The position numbers were made by a program, and so were the translations under genes. Below, piece by piece: positions 37,084 to 47,512 of a stretch of DNA of 64,000 bases (positions within the stretch are counted from its first letter, which is position 1; every line of letters starts with the position of its first letter). The notes under the pieces were generated by a model, which was given only the letters and a program-made list of their open reading frames with translations, made no database searches and was not told the origin of the DNA. Source of the DNA: Sphingopyxis sp. H053. GTDB taxonomy: Bacteria > Pseudomonadota > Alphaproteobacteria > Sphingomonadales > Sphingomonadaceae. The stretch covers positions 248,001 through 312,000 of the forward strand of contig NZ_LNRU01000003.1 in the NCBI RefSeq assembly GCF_001468225.1. The letters run 5' to 3'.

Positions 37084-40000
37084 CGATGCCCGCCGCCGAC
37101 ATTTTTGCCGCGATCGGATCGGCGTCGGCGCCGCTGACGTTGGCGCGCGCGGCCGACGGCTTCCTGCCGCTGCTGCTCGCCGATCTGGCGCGGGCGAGCG
37201 ACAAAAGGCTCGTCTATGTCGCGACCGACGATACCGCGATGCAGGCGATCGCCGACGCCGCGCCCTTCTTTGCGCCCGACCTGATCGTCCATCGCTTTCC
37301 GGCATGGGATTGCCTTCCCTACGACCGCGCGGGGCCGTCGATGCGCGTCAGCGCCGACCGGCTTGCGACGCTGTCCGCGCTGCAACAGCCCGCCAAGCGC
37401 GGCGAACTGATCCTCACCACCGTCGCCGCTATCACCCAGCGCACGCTGACGCCTTTCCGCATCCGCCAGCTCGCGACGACGCTCGCCGCGGGGCAGCGGA
37501 TCGACCGCGATGCGCTCGCCGAACTGCTCGTGTCGAACGGCTTCAGCCGCGTCGACACGGTCGCCGACCAGGGCGAGTTTGCGGTGCGCGGCGGTATCCT
37601 CGACCTGTTCCCCGCGGGCGAGGAGACGGGACTGCGCGTCGATTTCTTCGGCGACGAGATCGAGAGCATCCGCCGCTTCGACCCCGCCGACCAGCGCAGC
37701 CTTGGTCCCGCCAAGGCGCTGCAACTGCTCCCCGCGTCCGAAACGCTGCTCGACGAGGCGACGATCAAGCGTTTCCGCTCGGCGTATCGCGACCTGTTCG
37801 GCGGGCAGTCGACGGGCGATCCGCTCTATCAGGCGGTGAGCGACGGGCGCCGGCAGGCGGGCATGGACCATTGGCTGCCGCTGTTCGAGGAACGGCTGGC
37901 GACGCTGTTCGATCATATCGATCCCGCGACCCCCGTGCTGCGCGGCCACCGCACCGAGGCGACCGCCGAAACACGCTTTGCCGCGATCGCCGACTATCAC
38001 GCCAACCGCGTCGCCGCCGAGCGCGAATCGCCGGGCAGCTATCGCCCGCTAGCCCCCGAGACGCTGTATCTGACCGAAGAGGAATGGGCTGGAGCCTCGT
38101 CGGACCGGCCGATCCATATCGTCACGCCCTTCGACGTCCCGCCTGCCGCGACCATCGTCGATCTCGAAACCTTCGCCGCGCGCGATTTCACGCCCGAACG
38201 CACCGCCGATCTCAACGTCTACGACAAGGTCGCCGACCACCTGTCCGACGAACGCCGCAAGGGCCGGCGCACGATTATCGCGAGCTATTCGGGCGGTGCG
38301 CGCGAGCGTCTGTCCGGGCTGCTGCGTGACCATGGCGTCACCTCGCTCGCGCCAGCGGACAGTTGGCAGGATGCGCTCGGCACGGCCTCGGCCGAAAGTG
38401 GCGGCGCGACTGCCATGGTCGTCCTTCCGCTCGATCATGGCTTCGCGAGCGACGCGGTCAGCCTGCTGACCGAACAGGATATTCTCGGCGAACGCCTCGT
38501 CCGCCGTCAGAAACGCCGCAAGAGCGCCGACGCCTTCCTCGCCGAACTCGCGACGCTCAGCGTCGGCGACCTTGTCGTCCACCTCGACCACGGCATCGGG
38601 CGCTACGAGGGACTGACCCAGATCCCCGTCGGGAGCAGCCCGCACGATTGCGTCGCGCTCACCTATTCGGGCGGCGACAAGCTCTACGTCCCGGTAGAAA
38701 ATCTCGACGTCCTCTCGCGCTACGGCGGCGAGAGCGATGGCGTCGGCCTCGACAAGCTGGGCGGCGAGGCATGGCAGCGCCGCAAGGCGCGGATGAAGGA
38801 GCGCATCCGCGAAATCGCGGGCGAGCTGCTCGCGACCGCGGCGCAGCGCGCGCTACGCTCGGGCGAATTGCTCGCGCAGGACGCCGCCTATCCCGCCTTT
38901 GCCGACCGCTTCCCCTATCAGGAAACCGACGATCAGGACCGCGCGATCGGCGACGTGCTCGCCGACATGGCGTCGGGCCGCCCGATGGACCGGCTCGTCT
39001 GCGGCGATGTCGGGTTCGGCAAGACCGAGGTTGCGCTCCGCGCCGCGTTCGTCGCGGCGATGGCGGGGGTGCAGGTCGCGGTGGTCGTGCCGACGACGTT
39101 GCTCGCGCGCCAGCATTACACCAATTTCTCCGAGCGCTTCAAAGGCTTCCCGGTCAACATCGGCCGCCTCTCGCGCCTCGTTCCGGCGGGTGAAGCGCAG
39201 AAGACGCGCGACGGACTCGAAAGCGGTCATATCGACATCGTCGTCGGCACCCATGCGGTGATCGCCAAATCGGTCGAGTTCAAGAATCTCGGCCTCGTCA
39301 TCGTCGACGAGGAACAGCGCTTCGGCGTCGTTCACAAGGAACGGCTGAAGCAGCTCAAGACCGACGTCCATGTCCTGACCCTCACCGCGACCCCGATCCC
39401 GCGCACGTTGCAGATGGCGATGTCGGGTTTGCGCGAACTCAGCGTGATCCAGACGCCGCCGGTCGATCGCCTCGCCGTGCGCACCTATGTTGCCCCCTGG
39501 GACGCTGTGGTGCTCCGCGAAGCGTTGCTGCGCGAGCATGACCGCGGCGGGCAGAGCTTCTTTGTCGTGCCGCGGATCAAGGACCTGCCCGACATCGAGG
39601 AATTTTTGCGCAACCGGGTGCCCGAAATCAAATATGTCGTCGCCCACGGCCAGATGACCCCGACCGAGGTCGAGGACCGGATGAGCGCCTTCTACGACCG
39701 CAAATATGATGTGCTGCTGTCGACGACGATCGTCGAAAGCGGGCTCGACATTCCGAGCGCCAACACGCTGATCATCCACCGCGCCGACCGCTTCGGCCTC
39801 GCGCAGCTGTATCAGCTGCGCGGGCGTGTCGGGCGGGCAAAAACGCGCGCCTATGCCTATCTCACGACCCCCGAGCATGGCGCGATCACCGACACCGCCG
39901 AAAAGCGGCTCAAGCTGCTCGGCGATCTCGACACCCTCGGCGCGGGCTTCCAGCTCGCGAGCCACGATCTCGACATTCGCGGCGCGGGCAATCTCGTCGG

Positions 40001-40574
40001 CGACGAACAGTCGGGGCATATTCGCGAGGTCGGCTTCGAACTCTACCAGTCGATGCTCGAAGAGGCGATTTTGGTCGCCAAGGCCGAAGGCGCCGGCAAG
40101 CTGCCACCGCGCGAAGCCCTGTCGCCCACGATCACCGTCGACGCGCCGATCCTGATCCCCGAGGATTATGTTCCCGACCTGCCGCTGCGCATGGCGCTCT
40201 ATCGCCGCCTCAACGATGCCGTCGATCGCCCGGCGCTCGACGCCTTCGCGGCCGAGATGATCGATCGCTTCGGCCCGCTTCCGCCCGAGACCGCGAACCT
40301 CGTCCAGCTGATGGAGATCAAGGCGAACGCCAAGCTCGCGGGCATCGCCAAGCTCGACGTGGGCACCAAGGGCGCGCTCGTCAGCTTCCACGGCGACCAG
40401 TTCGCCAACGTCCCGGGGCTGATCGCCTATGTCGAACGGCTCAAGGGCCGCGCGCGCATCCGCCCCGACAACAAGCTGTCGATCAGCGGCGATTGGGTCA
40501 GCATCGGCGCACGCCTCAACGGCGCGCTGCAGCTATCGAAAGGTTTGGGGAAATTGGCGAGACAAGTGGCTTGA
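37080..40574 (+). CDS. mfd: Transcription-repair coupling factor Mfd
   Basis: Removes stalled RNA polymerase from lesions and recruits UvrA. From the ATG at 37080 the product has 1164 aa. An N-terminal UvrB-like region is followed by the RNA-polymerase interaction domain ([23 protein letters not shown]), RecG-like translocase motifs ([42 protein letters not shown]) and a TRG motif with [17 protein letters not shown], then a C-terminal D7 domain ([16 protein letters not shown] onward). Complete. Translationally coupled to sdhE. Confidence 0.97.
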   Translation: MTMPAADIFAAIGSASAPLTLARAADGFLPLLLADLARASDKRLVYVATDDTAMQAIADAAPFFAPDLIVHRFPAWDCLPYDRAGPSMRVSADRLATLSALQQPAKRGELILTTVAAITQRTLTPFRIRQLATTLAAGQRIDRDALAELLVSNGFSRVDTVADQGEFAVRGGILDLFPAGEETGLRVDFFGDEIESIRRFDPADQRSLGPAKALQLLPASETLLDEATIKRFRSAYRDLFGGQSTGDPLYQAVSDGRRQAGMDHWLPLFEERLATLFDHIDPATPVLRGHRTEATAETRFAAIADYHANRVAAERESPGSYRPLAPETLYLTEEEWAGASSDRPIHIVTPFDVPPAATIVDLETFAARDFTPERTADLNVYDKVADHLSDERRKGRRTIIASYSGGARERLSGLLRDHGVTSLAPADSWQDALGTASAESGGATAMVVLPLDHGFASDAVSLLTEQDILGERLVRRQKRRKSADAFLAELATLSVGDLVVHLDHGIGRYEGLTQIPVGSSPHDCVALTYSGGDKLYVPVENLDVLSRYGGESDGVGLDKLGGEAWQRRKARMKERIREIAGELLATAAQRALRSGELLAQDAAYPAFADRFPYQETDDQDRAIGDVLADMASGRPMDRLVCGDVGFGKTEVALRAAFVAAMAGVQVAVVVPTTLLARQHYTNFSERFKGFPVNIGRLSRLVPAGEAQKTRDGLESGHIDIVVGTHAVIAKSVEFKNLGLVIVDEEQRFGVVHKERLKQLKTDVHVLTLTATPIPRTLQMAMSGLRELSVIQTPPVDRLAVRTYVAPWDAVVLREALLREHDRGGQSFFVVPRIKDLPDIEEFLRNRVPEIKYVVAHGQMTPTEVEDRMSAFYDRKYDVLLSTTIVESGLDIPSANTLIIHRADRFGLAQLYQLRGRVGRAKTRAYAYLTTPEHGAITDTAEKRLKLLGDLDTLGAGFQLASHDLDIRGAGNLVGDEQSGHIREVGFELYQSMLEEAILVAKAEGAGKLPPREALSPTITVDAPILIPEDYVPDLPLRMALYRRLNDAVDRPALDAFAAEMIDRFGPLPPETANLVQLMEIKANAKLAGIAKLDVGTKGALVSFHGDQFANVPGLIAYVERLKGRARIRPDNKLSISGDWVSIGARLNGALQLSKGLGKLARQVA

Positions 40575-40575
40575 T

Positions 40576-40653
40576 CGTCGCCCCTGCGGAGGCAGGGGCC
40601 GCTGGCAACCTTGCGCCAAGCCGGTAGCGGCCCCTGCCTTCGCAGGGGCGACG
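40576..40653. repeat. Inverted repeat element after mfd
   Basis: CGTCGCCCCTGC at the left and GCAGGGGCGACG at the right, with further pairing inside (GGCAGGGGCCGCT with AGCGGCCCCTGCC). It lies between the convergent mfd and EAL genes and probably serves as transcription end for either. Confidence 0.88.
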
Positions 40654-40658
40654 TGTTT

Positions 40659-41858
40659 CTATGCTTCCATCAACGCCAGCAACTGATCCGCCGGCACCGG
40701 CCCCGACTTCAAAAATCCCTGCCAGGTCGCAACCCCCAACTCGGTCAATCGGGCGAGCTGGCGCTCATTCTCGATCCCCTCGGCGACCACCAGCAGCCCC
40801 AGCGCGCGCGCAAGGTCGACGATCGCGCGCACGACGATGCGGTCGCGGTCGCTGCCGTCGATCGTGCGGGTAAAGCCGCTGTCGATCTTGAGATAATCGA
40901 TCGGCAGCCGCGCGAGCAGCGACAGGCTGGAATAGCCGGTGCCGAAATCGTCGATCGCGACCGCGACGCCCAGCGCACGGATCTGCGCCAGCTGGTCGGC
41001 GGCGCTCGCGGGGTCGCTCAGCATCGCCTGTTCGGTCAGTTCGAGCGTCAGCCGGTCGGGATCTATCTTCGCCGCCTTTGCCATCGCAGCGAAGCGGCCG
41101 GCAAATTCGGGGTCGCCGAGATCGGCGGCGGTGATGTTGAGCGACACGCGCAGCTTCGCGAGCGCCTTGGGCCACGCCGCCATTTCGGCGAGCGCAACGC
41201 GGTGCGCATGTTCGGTAAGCTCGCATTCGAGCCGTGCCGCGCGCGCCGCGGTCACCAGCGGCCCGGCGCCGAGCAGGCCGAGTTCGGGATGCTGCCAGCG
41301 CAGCAACGCCTCGACCCCGGTCATCTCGCCCGTCGCGACGTCATATTGCGGCTGGTAATGGATCACGACCTCATTCTGCGACAGCGCGGCGTGGACCATC
41401 ACGCCGTCGCGGGCAGACGCCGGCCGCGCCAGCTGATCGCACGCAGAACGCAATTGCTCGGCGACCGAATCATCGCGCGTGATCAGCGCCGCCGCGATGC
41501 GGATCGACAGGCGGCCGTTCGGATCGCCGACGATCGGTTCGGCCAGCGCGACGTGGAGCGCGCGCTCCTGCGCGCGGAGAGCGCCGAGCGACATCGGTGT
41601 CGACGGGACGATCAGGAAGCGCGGGCCGTCGAGCCGGTCGACGCACGAACCCTGCCCGAATTCGTCGCTCGCGAAATTTTCGAGCCGCCGCCCGATCTCG
41701 TCGAGCACCGAATCGCCCGTTGCCGTGCCCGCACTGTTGTTGATGCGCGCCATCTGGTCGACCTGGACCAGGATGACGCCCGCGTCGGCATCATAGCGCG
41801 TGTGCAGGGCTTCGAGTTTGCGGGCGCAGGCGGAAAGGGAGTCGGACAGGCGATTCAT
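40659..41858 (-). CDS. EAL domain phosphodiesterase with degenerate GGDEF domain
   Basis: Product of 399 aa. Residues 1-150 are a GGDEF-like fold whose active-site loop reads RLDGPRFL instead of GGDEF, so it cannot make c-di-GMP. Residues 155-395 are an EAL domain with all catalytic and metal positions visible: GVEALLRW, the Asn in NITAADL, ELTEQAM, IDDFGTGYSSL, LKID and VAEGIEN. It probably degrades c-di-GMP. No membrane segment or sensory input domain is present. It is divergent from moaA and convergent with mfd. Confidence 0.9.
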   Translation of the reverse strand: MNRLSDSLSACARKLEALHTRYDADAGVILVQVDQMARINNSAGTATGDSVLDEIGRRLENFASDEFGQGSCVDRLDGPRFLIVPSTPMSLGALRAQERALHVALAEPIVGDPNGRLSIRIAAALITRDDSVAEQLRSACDQLARPASARDGVMVHAALSQNEVVIHYQPQYDVATGEMTGVEALLRWQHPELGLLGAGPLVTAARAARLECELTEHAHRVALAEMAAWPKALAKLRVSLNITAADLGDPEFAGRFAAMAKAAKIDPDRLTLELTEQAMLSDPASAADQLAQIRALGVAVAIDDFGTGYSSLSLLARLPIDYLKIDSGFTRTIDGSDRDRIVVRAIVDLARALGLLVVAEGIENERQLARLTELGVATWQGFLKSGPVPADQLLALMEA

Positions 41859-41917
41859 CGCATTCCTCTAGCAGGCTTTGCTTGCCAAGTTCCTGCCTTT
41901 TGCATCAATATAGGTAC

Positions 41918-42934
41918 GTGGCTGCCACATTTTCCCATAGCGCCGCGCCCGCGGCGCCGCTCATCGACGGACACGGCCGTCGGATCAGCTATTTACGGCT
42001 TTCGGTCACCGATCGCTGCGACCTGCGCTGCCGTTATTGCATGGCCGAGGACATGACCTTCCTGCCCAAATCGGCGGTGCTCAGCATAGAGGAAATGGGC
42101 GAAATCGCCGAGCGCTTCGTTGCGCGGGGCATCCGCCGCATCCGCCTGACCGGCGGCGAGCCGCTGGTGCGGCGCGGGATCGACACGCTCGCGATGCGAT
42201 TGGGGGCGATGATCGGCGACGGCCTCGACGAACTGACGCTCACCACCAACGCGATGCGGCTCGCCGAGCATGCGCCGATGCTGGCCGCGGCGGGGGTGCG
42301 CCGCATCAATGTCAGTCTCGACACGCTCGACCCCGCCGCCTTTCATCATATCACCCGCGTTGGCGACCTTGCCGTCGCGCTGCGCGGGATCGATGCGGCG
42401 CGCGCCGCCGGACTGGCGGTCAAGGTCAACATGGTCGCGCTCGCCGGGCTCAACGAAGACCAACTCGTCCCGATGCTCGATTATTGCGCCGCGACCGGCT
42501 GCGACCTCACGCTGATCGAAACGATGCCGCTCGGCGAGGTCGAGGGCGACCGCAGCGATCATTATATCCCGCTTCACCATTTCATTGCGCCGCTTCGCGA
42601 AGCGCGCGCCATCTATCCGGTCGACAAGCGCACAGGCGGCCCCGCGCGCTATTTCGCGGTCGAGGGCAGTCCGGTGACGCTCGGGCTGATCACCCCGCTC
42701 AGCGACAATTTCTGCGCGACGTGCAACCGCATCCGCCTGACCGTCGAGGGGCGCGTCTATATGTGCCTTGGCCAGGACGATCATGTCGACCTGCGCACCG
42801 CCTTGCGCGACGGCGGCGACGTCGATGGGTTGATTGATGCCGCTTTGGCTGGCAAACCCCGCGCGCATGACTTTCATATCGATGGAAAGTCCAAACCGGC
42901 GGTCGCGCGTCATATGAGTGCAACGGGCGGCTGA
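41918..42934 (+). CDS. moaA: GTP 3',8-cyclase MoaA (molybdopterin synthesis)
   Basis: Radical-SAM enzyme for the first step of molybdenum cofactor synthesis. It has both iron-sulfur cluster sites: CDLRCRYC for the SAM cluster and NFCATCN followed by C 14 residues later for the second. Also LTGGEPLVR and the C-terminal GG needed for catalysis (SATGG). I chose the GTG at 41918, giving 338 aa; an in-frame TTG at 41882 would add 12 residues, and the start is uncertain. No other moa/moe gene is next to it. Confidence 0.92.
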   Translation: MAATFSHSAAPAAPLIDGHGRRISYLRLSVTDRCDLRCRYCMAEDMTFLPKSAVLSIEEMGEIAERFVARGIRRIRLTGGEPLVRRGIDTLAMRLGAMIGDGLDELTLTTNAMRLAEHAPMLAAAGVRRINVSLDTLDPAAFHHITRVGDLAVALRGIDAARAAGLAVKVNMVALAGLNEDQLVPMLDYCAATGCDLTLIETMPLGEVEGDRSDHYIPLHHFIAPLREARAIYPVDKRTGGPARYFAVEGSPVTLGLITPLSDNFCATCNRIRLTVEGRVYMCLGQDDHVDLRTALRDGGDVDGLIDAALAGKPRAHDFHIDGKSKPAVARHMSATGG

Positions 42935-42964
42935 CAGGCAGCCCGCTAGGGGAACCGGACCAAT

Positions 42965-43735
42965 ATGCATCGCAAGATCGCGCTCGTCGCATCGAACGCG
43001 CCCGCCGCCATGGAAGCGGAAGCCGAACTGCGCCCGCTCTACGACTTCGTCGAGCTGGGCGAGGCCGACCTGCTGATCGCGCTCGGCGGCGACGGTTTCC
43101 TCCTCCACATGCTGCACCAGTTGCTCGATCAGCGCCGTAGCATGCCCGTTTTCGGCATGAACCGCGGCACGATCGGGTTCCTGATGAACGAGTTCCGGAT
43201 CGAGGGTCTGGTCGACCGGCTCGCCGCGGCGCGCCCCTTCCTGATCCATCCGCTGTCGGGCGACATCACGACGATCAGCGGCGAGCGCCACATCCTGCCC
43301 GCGATTAACGAGATTTCGCTGCTGCGCGAAACGCGTCAGGCGGCGAAGCTCGAGGTGATGATCAACGAAAAGACGATGCTCGAGGAACTGGCGTGCGACG
43401 GCGTGCTCGTGTCGACCCCCGCGGGATCGACCGCCTATAACCTCAGCGCCAACGGCCCCATCCTGCCGCTCGAATCCGAAATGCTCGCGCTGACGCCGAT
43501 CAGCCCCTTCCGCCCCCGCCGCTGGCGCGGTGCGCTCGTCCCCGAATCGACGAGCATCCGCTTCAACGTCCGCGAGGCCGCGAAGCGCCCGGTCAGCGCG
43601 GTTGCCGACCAGCGCGAGATCCGCGACGTGAAGACGGTTTTGGTCACCACCGACCGCAGCCGGCCGCTGACTTTGCTGTTCGATCCCGACCAGGGCCTCG
43701 ACGAACGCATCGCGATGGAACAATTTATCGTCTGA
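42965..43735 (+). CDS. nadK: NAD kinase
   Basis: Phosphorylates NAD to NADP. The 256-aa product has the ATP-binding ALGGDGFLLHML motif (GGDG, about 41-44), the catalytic NE/D region MNRGTIGFLMNEF and the conserved glycine-rich DGVLVSTPAGSTAYNLSANGPI. Normal length for the proteobacterial enzyme. It starts 30 bp after moaA and may be cotranscribed. It is followed by tRNA-Asn. Confidence 0.95.
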   Translation: MHRKIALVASNAPAAMEAEAELRPLYDFVELGEADLLIALGGDGFLLHMLHQLLDQRRSMPVFGMNRGTIGFLMNEFRIEGLVDRLAAARPFLIHPLSGDITTISGERHILPAINEISLLRETRQAAKLEVMINEKTMLEELACDGVLVSTPAGSTAYNLSANGPILPLESEMLALTPISPFRPRRWRGALVPESTSIRFNVREAAKRPVSAVADQREIRDVKTVLVTTDRSRPLTLLFDPDQGLDERIAMEQFIV

Positions 43736-43818
43736 GAGTCATAAAAGGCCATAAAAGCCCCTTGATAAAGTTGTCGGTTGGCGGCAAAGGGGCCGCCTTG
43801 TCCGCTTCGGCGGCGTGT

Positions 43819-43893
43819 TCCTCGGTAGCTCAGCGGTAGAGCAATCGACTGTTAATCGATCGGTCGTAGGTTCGAATCCTACCCGGGGAGCCA
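43819..43893 (+). tRNA. tRNA-Asn (anticodon GTT)
   Basis: Full cloverleaf: acceptor TCCTCGG pairs with CCGGGGA, D arm GCTCAGCGGTAGAGC, anticodon loop CTGTTAA with anticodon GTT, T arm GTAGGTTCGAATCCTAC, discriminator G and encoded CCA at 43891-43893. It decodes AAC and AAU. Confidence 0.97.
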
Positions 43894-44114
43894 TTTCTTT
43901 CCAGACATACGAAAGCCTACGCCAAAGCACTCTTGCTTTGCGCGACGTTCGCCGACAGCCCCCCGTACTCCGGGGCAGCGATGAAAAGAGCCTCAACTCT
44001 TATCGCAGAGCAAAATATCGTAGGTCGCCTCCGCACCGTAAGGGAAAATCGACTTCGCATAACCGCCAGCGCGCCTGCGATTTCGGCCCGCCGGGAAAAA
44101 AGCGGCGCGGCCAA
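43894..44114. other. Region after tRNA-Asn with no supported gene
   Basis: 221 bp between the tRNA and the convergent aspartyl protease gene. Short open frames exist on both strands (for example 43933-44121 plus) but lack ribosome sites and recognisable content. No integrase, attachment-site duplication or terminator is evident. Confidence 0.5.
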
Positions 44115-45233
44115 TCAATAATAGTCCTCGAGAACCAATTCCACGTCGTCTTTGGCAAGCATCGAGAGCGCATAGCGTGTCCCTGGCGGCCGCTTGCCGA
44201 GATTGCGGTGGCTCTGGACGCTGCCCGGGCCGACCTGCTCGTCGTTGATTGCGATAATGCTGTCTCCTTCATGGAGGCCTGCTTTTGCTGCCGGGCTGTC
44301 TTTGGCCACGTGGATGACTTGCAGGTGATCGCCCGCGTGAAGCACGCTGAGCCCGGACGCGTCTCGCACAAATGGCCTCTTCGATCGGCTTGCCCGAACC
44401 AGCTGCATCCGGGCGCGCCCGAAAGCCAGACGACAACGAAAGCGCATGAGAAGCGGAAGGCCCATTATCATGGGCGCAGCGAAACGCCAGACGGGTGGAA
44501 CCGCGAAGGGCACGTCATGGAGAACGACGTCGCCCACACGCAAGCTTTCCAAACGGCCGAGCTGGCTGATAGCGACGCCTTCGACCCCGAGGCTTGCGCT
44601 GGAACCTCGCCTCATGCCGCCGAACAGATCATTTGCCTCGGCATATTCGGGGTCGACGTAGAGCGGCGTCGAGCAGCCCAGATCGATGATCGCTGCGGCC
44701 TCCAAACCCTCCTTCGGCGAGATGGTGGTGCAGAACAGCCCGTCGGCCGTCTGCACCACCGGCAGCCAGTGATTTATGTTACCGCCGCCATTGGTCCAAA
44801 ACCGGAGCGCGGCCCGATCGGGGTCTATCTCGACCATGTTGCGCGCAAAGAATTCTTGCCCGAGCACCAGTTCGATCGACATTCGTGCCGCGCGCGCCAT
44901 CGGTGCCAGATCGAGTATCAAGGCTGACGTCGTGAGCAAATGCTCGGCGCCAGCCTCGATGCGTAACGGTCCGGTCACTCTGGCTACGGTCTCTCGTGTG
45001 AGCGCCGTAACGCGATGATCCCGCACGCCATGCAGCCGATGGCGAGCCGCAAAGCCAGCATCCACCGCGGAGCGGGTGGCGCCGCTGTCAAGAACCGCTC
45101 TCGTTTCGACGCCGCGGATCTTAACCGGGAGAGTCAGCAACGAATCCTCCCCGTTCCCGCATGCGACCCATTTTCCAGGGGGTGCCTCGCCTCCTCGCTC
45201 CGGTACGGCACGCGCTGGCGAGGCACCGATCAT
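44115..45233 (-). CDS. Retropepsin-like aspartyl protease with PDZ domain
   Basis: Product of 372 aa with two retropepsin-like halves and a C-terminal PDZ domain. The first active-site motif is AVLDSGATRSAV (about 46-57) and the second is AIIDLGCSTPLYV (about 186-198), giving the two aspartates in one chain. The PDZ part covers about 285-370 (GLSVLHAGDHLQVIHVAKDSPAAKAGLHEGDSIIAIND). No convincing signal peptide is visible, so location is uncertain. The ATG overlaps the SulP gene stop by 4 bases, and with carbonic anhydrase the three form one operon. Substrate unknown. Confidence 0.82.
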   Translation of the reverse strand: MIGASPARAVPERGGEAPPGKWVACGNGEDSLLTLPVKIRGVETRAVLDSGATRSAVDAGFAARHRLHGVRDHRVTALTRETVARVTGPLRIEAGAEHLLTTSALILDLAPMARAARMSIELVLGQEFFARNMVEIDPDRAALRFWTNGGGNINHWLPVVQTADGLFCTTISPKEGLEAAAIIDLGCSTPLYVDPEYAEANDLFGGMRRGSSASLGVEGVAISQLGRLESLRVGDVVLHDVPFAVPPVWRFAAPMIMGLPLLMRFRCRLAFGRARMQLVRASRSKRPFVRDASGLSVLHAGDHLQVIHVAKDSPAAKAGLHEGDSIIAINDEQVGPGSVQSHRNLGKRPPGTRYALSMLAKDDVELVLEDYY

Positions 45234-46744
45234 GCCGCGGCCGCCAGTCGTTCGAGCCTTCCCGTTGCACCCTCGAGTTCGACAATGAGGCCGGAGCTAC
45301 GCCGCCGCTTGATCCACTCTTCGAGCATTTCGGCGCAGGTATGGTCGATGTGCTTCAGCCGTTCGACATTGAGTTTCAGTCGTCCCGCCGCCGGGAGGTC
45401 ATCCAGGAGCGCGGTCAGCTTGGGCAGCGCAACGAAGGTCGCTGTGCCGTCGAGCACGATCTCCCGCGTCTCACCCTCTTGCCGCTGATCGGTGCGCAGC
45501 CGCAGCCTCCGGACGTGCGGCGCGAGTTCGAGCGTCGACAGCGCCAGACCCACGAGCACGCCGGTCAGCAGATCGGTCGTCACGACCATCAGGAACGTGC
45601 CCGCCCAGATCAGCGCGGGAAGCGGGCCATAGCGGTCGAACAGATGCCTTACATGATCGAGGCTGACGAGCTTGACGCCGGTGACGACGAGGACACCGGC
45701 AAGCGCCGCCATCGGGATTTCGCGCAGAAGCCAGGGCAGCAGCGCGACGAACCCGAGGATCCACACACCGTGCAGGATCGTCGAAAGCCGCGTGACGCCG
45801 CCAGCCTGCACATTGGCCGAGCTGCGCACGATCACGCCGGTCATCGGAAGCGCGCCAGCGACGCCGCAGAGCAGATTGCCGATACCTTGCGCGCGCAGTT
45901 CCTTGTTGTAGTTTGTCCGCACGCCGTCGTGCATCCGATCCACCGCCGCTGCGGAGAGCAATGTCTCGGCGCTTGCGATAAAGGCGATCGCAACCGCCGT
46001 GGCGATCAGCGTGGGCTCGGCAAAACGCTGCAGCATGCCCGCATCGGGTAGAGCAATCGCGCCGACGATCGATTGCGGAACATCGACGCGGATAACTTCG
46101 AGCCCGAAACCATAGGCGACCAGAGTGGCAGCCACCACGCCAATGAGTGCGCCGGGCACGAGGCGCAGGCTCTGCGGACGCACGCGTTCCCACCCGAGCA
46201 TCGCCGCTATCGTCAGCACGCCCACAGCGAAGGCGGCCAGCGCTCCGCCACCGGGCGTGAGCCCAAGGATGCGGCCGGGCATCGCCACGAGATTGTCGAT
46301 CCCACCGGGAAGCGGCTTGGCATCGAACAGAACATGGAATTGGCCGAGCACGATCAACAGGCCAATGCCAGCGAGCATTCCGTGAACGACGGCGGGCGAG
46401 ATTGCGCGAAACCAGCCGCCGAGCCGGAAAACGCCGGCCGCGATCTGGATGAGCCCAGCAAGAACGAGGATAGGACCAAGGGCCGAAAGCCCCTGGTCAC
46501 GAACGATTTCGAAGACGATAACGGCCAGTCCGGCCGCCGGCCCGCTCACCTGAAGCGGAGATCCGGCAAGCGCACCGACGACAATACCGCCGATAATTCC
46601 GGTTATCAGCCCTTTCTCGGGCGGCACTCCCGAGGCGATCGCGATCCCCATGCACAATGGCATCGCAACCAGAAAGACGACGATCGACGCGGTCAAATCG
46701 CGCGAAAAGGTCTTGCCGAGTGACGGCACGGCGACGTTCATCAC
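45230..46744 (-). CDS. SulP family anion transporter, probably bicarbonate
   Basis: Inner-membrane transporter of 504 aa with about twelve helices (IVVFLVAMPLCMGIAIASGVPPEKGLITGIIGGIVVGALAGSPLQVSGPAAGL is the SulP signature) and a short C-terminal STAS domain (about 410-500). It overlaps carbonic anhydrase by 4 bases upstream and the aspartyl protease downstream. Pairing of SulP with beta-carbonic anhydrase in proteobacteria suggests bicarbonate uptake coupled to CO2/bicarbonate conversion; sulfate is the alternative substrate. Confidence 0.88.
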   Translation of the reverse strand: MMNVAVPSLGKTFSRDLTASIVVFLVAMPLCMGIAIASGVPPEKGLITGIIGGIVVGALAGSPLQVSGPAAGLAVIVFEIVRDQGLSALGPILVLAGLIQIAAGVFRLGGWFRAISPAVVHGMLAGIGLLIVLGQFHVLFDAKPLPGGIDNLVAMPGRILGLTPGGGALAAFAVGVLTIAAMLGWERVRPQSLRLVPGALIGVVAATLVAYGFGLEVIRVDVPQSIVGAIALPDAGMLQRFAEPTLIATAVAIAFIASAETLLSAAAVDRMHDGVRTNYNKELRAQGIGNLLCGVAGALPMTGVIVRSSANVQAGGVTRLSTILHGVWILGFVALLPWLLREIPMAALAGVLVVTGVKLVSLDHVRHLFDRYGPLPALIWAGTFLMVVTTDLLTGVLVGLALSTLELAPHVRRLRLRTDQRQEGETREIVLDGTATFVALPKLTALLDDLPAAGRLKLNVERLKHIDHTCAEMLEEWIKRRRSSGLIVELEGATGRLERLAAAA

Positions 46745-47427
46745 ACCGCTTCCGCGAAATCGGCGGCGCGCCGCGAGGCATGCGGCAGAGCGACGGGCAG
46801 CGGAGCGTCCTCGCGCAGCGGCATGAAACGGCCGGTCGCTCCATCCAGGCCGAGTATGCAGCCGGCATGAATATCGACGAACCAGCCGTGCAGCGCGATT
46901 TCCCCGCGCGCGAGACCCGCCGCCACCGCGGGATGCGTGCGCAGATGGGCAAGCTGGATGACCACATTTTCGAGCGAGACCGCGCGGATCCGCTGGATGT
47001 CGTTCATCGCCGGATAACTATCGGTCACAACCTTGTGCGCGGCGTGCGAATGACGCAGCCATGCCGCGACATTCGGCATGCTACTCAGGTCCTGATTGAC
47101 GGCCAGCGCCTTCATCGCGCCGCAATCCGAGTGCCCGCACACGATGATGTCTCGAACGCCAAGCGCGGCGACCGCATATTCGACGGTCGAAGAGACACCG
47201 CCATTTTGCGTGGCGAAGGGAGGCACGATGTTGCCCGCGTTGCGGCACACGAACAGATCGCCAGGCTCGGCCTGCATGATATGCTCCGGGACGATGCGCG
47301 AGTCCGCGCAGGATATCATCAGCGCCTTCGGACTTTGTCCGTCGCTGGCGAGACGTCCATAGAGTGTGCTTTGATTGGGAAAAGTTTGCTTTTCGAAAGA
47401 AAAGACGCGACCGATCAGCTCGTTCAC
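46741..47427 (-). CDS. Beta-class carbonic anhydrase
   Basis: Interconverts CO2 and bicarbonate with a catalytic zinc. The 228-aa cytoplasmic enzyme has the ligands C40 and the D42/R44 dyad in SCADSR, and H98 and C101 in CGHSDCG. Length is normal. It is the first gene of the three-gene operon with SulP and the aspartyl protease. Upstream, at 47513-47552, lie two tandem copies of the motif also found before the adjacent response regulator. Confidence 0.95.
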   Translation of the reverse strand: MNELIGRVFSFEKQTFPNQSTLYGRLASDGQSPKALMISCADSRIVPEHIMQAEPGDLFVCRNAGNIVPPFATQNGGVSSTVEYAVAALGVRDIIVCGHSDCGAMKALAVNQDLSSMPNVAAWLRHSHAAHKVVTDSYPAMNDIQRIRAVSLENVVIQLAHLRTHPAVAAGLARGEIALHGWFVDIHAGCILGLDGATGRFMPLREDAPLPVALPHASRRAADFAEAV

Positions 47428-47512
47428 CGAGGGGACTCCTTGATTGGCGCCGAAGGGAGAGGCGGCGCGAACCCGGAGTTAGGCCCCGAACTTTGCTGCG
47501 ACGCAGCAATTG

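Noticed and set aside
43819-44114. tRNA-Asn as integration site of a genomic island
   Set aside because: No integrase, no second copy of the tRNA 3' end noticed in the window, and the following operon looks host-like in codon use.
43933-44121. Short open frames after tRNA-Asn
   Set aside because: No ribosome binding site, no recognisable content, and overlap with the end of the protease gene.
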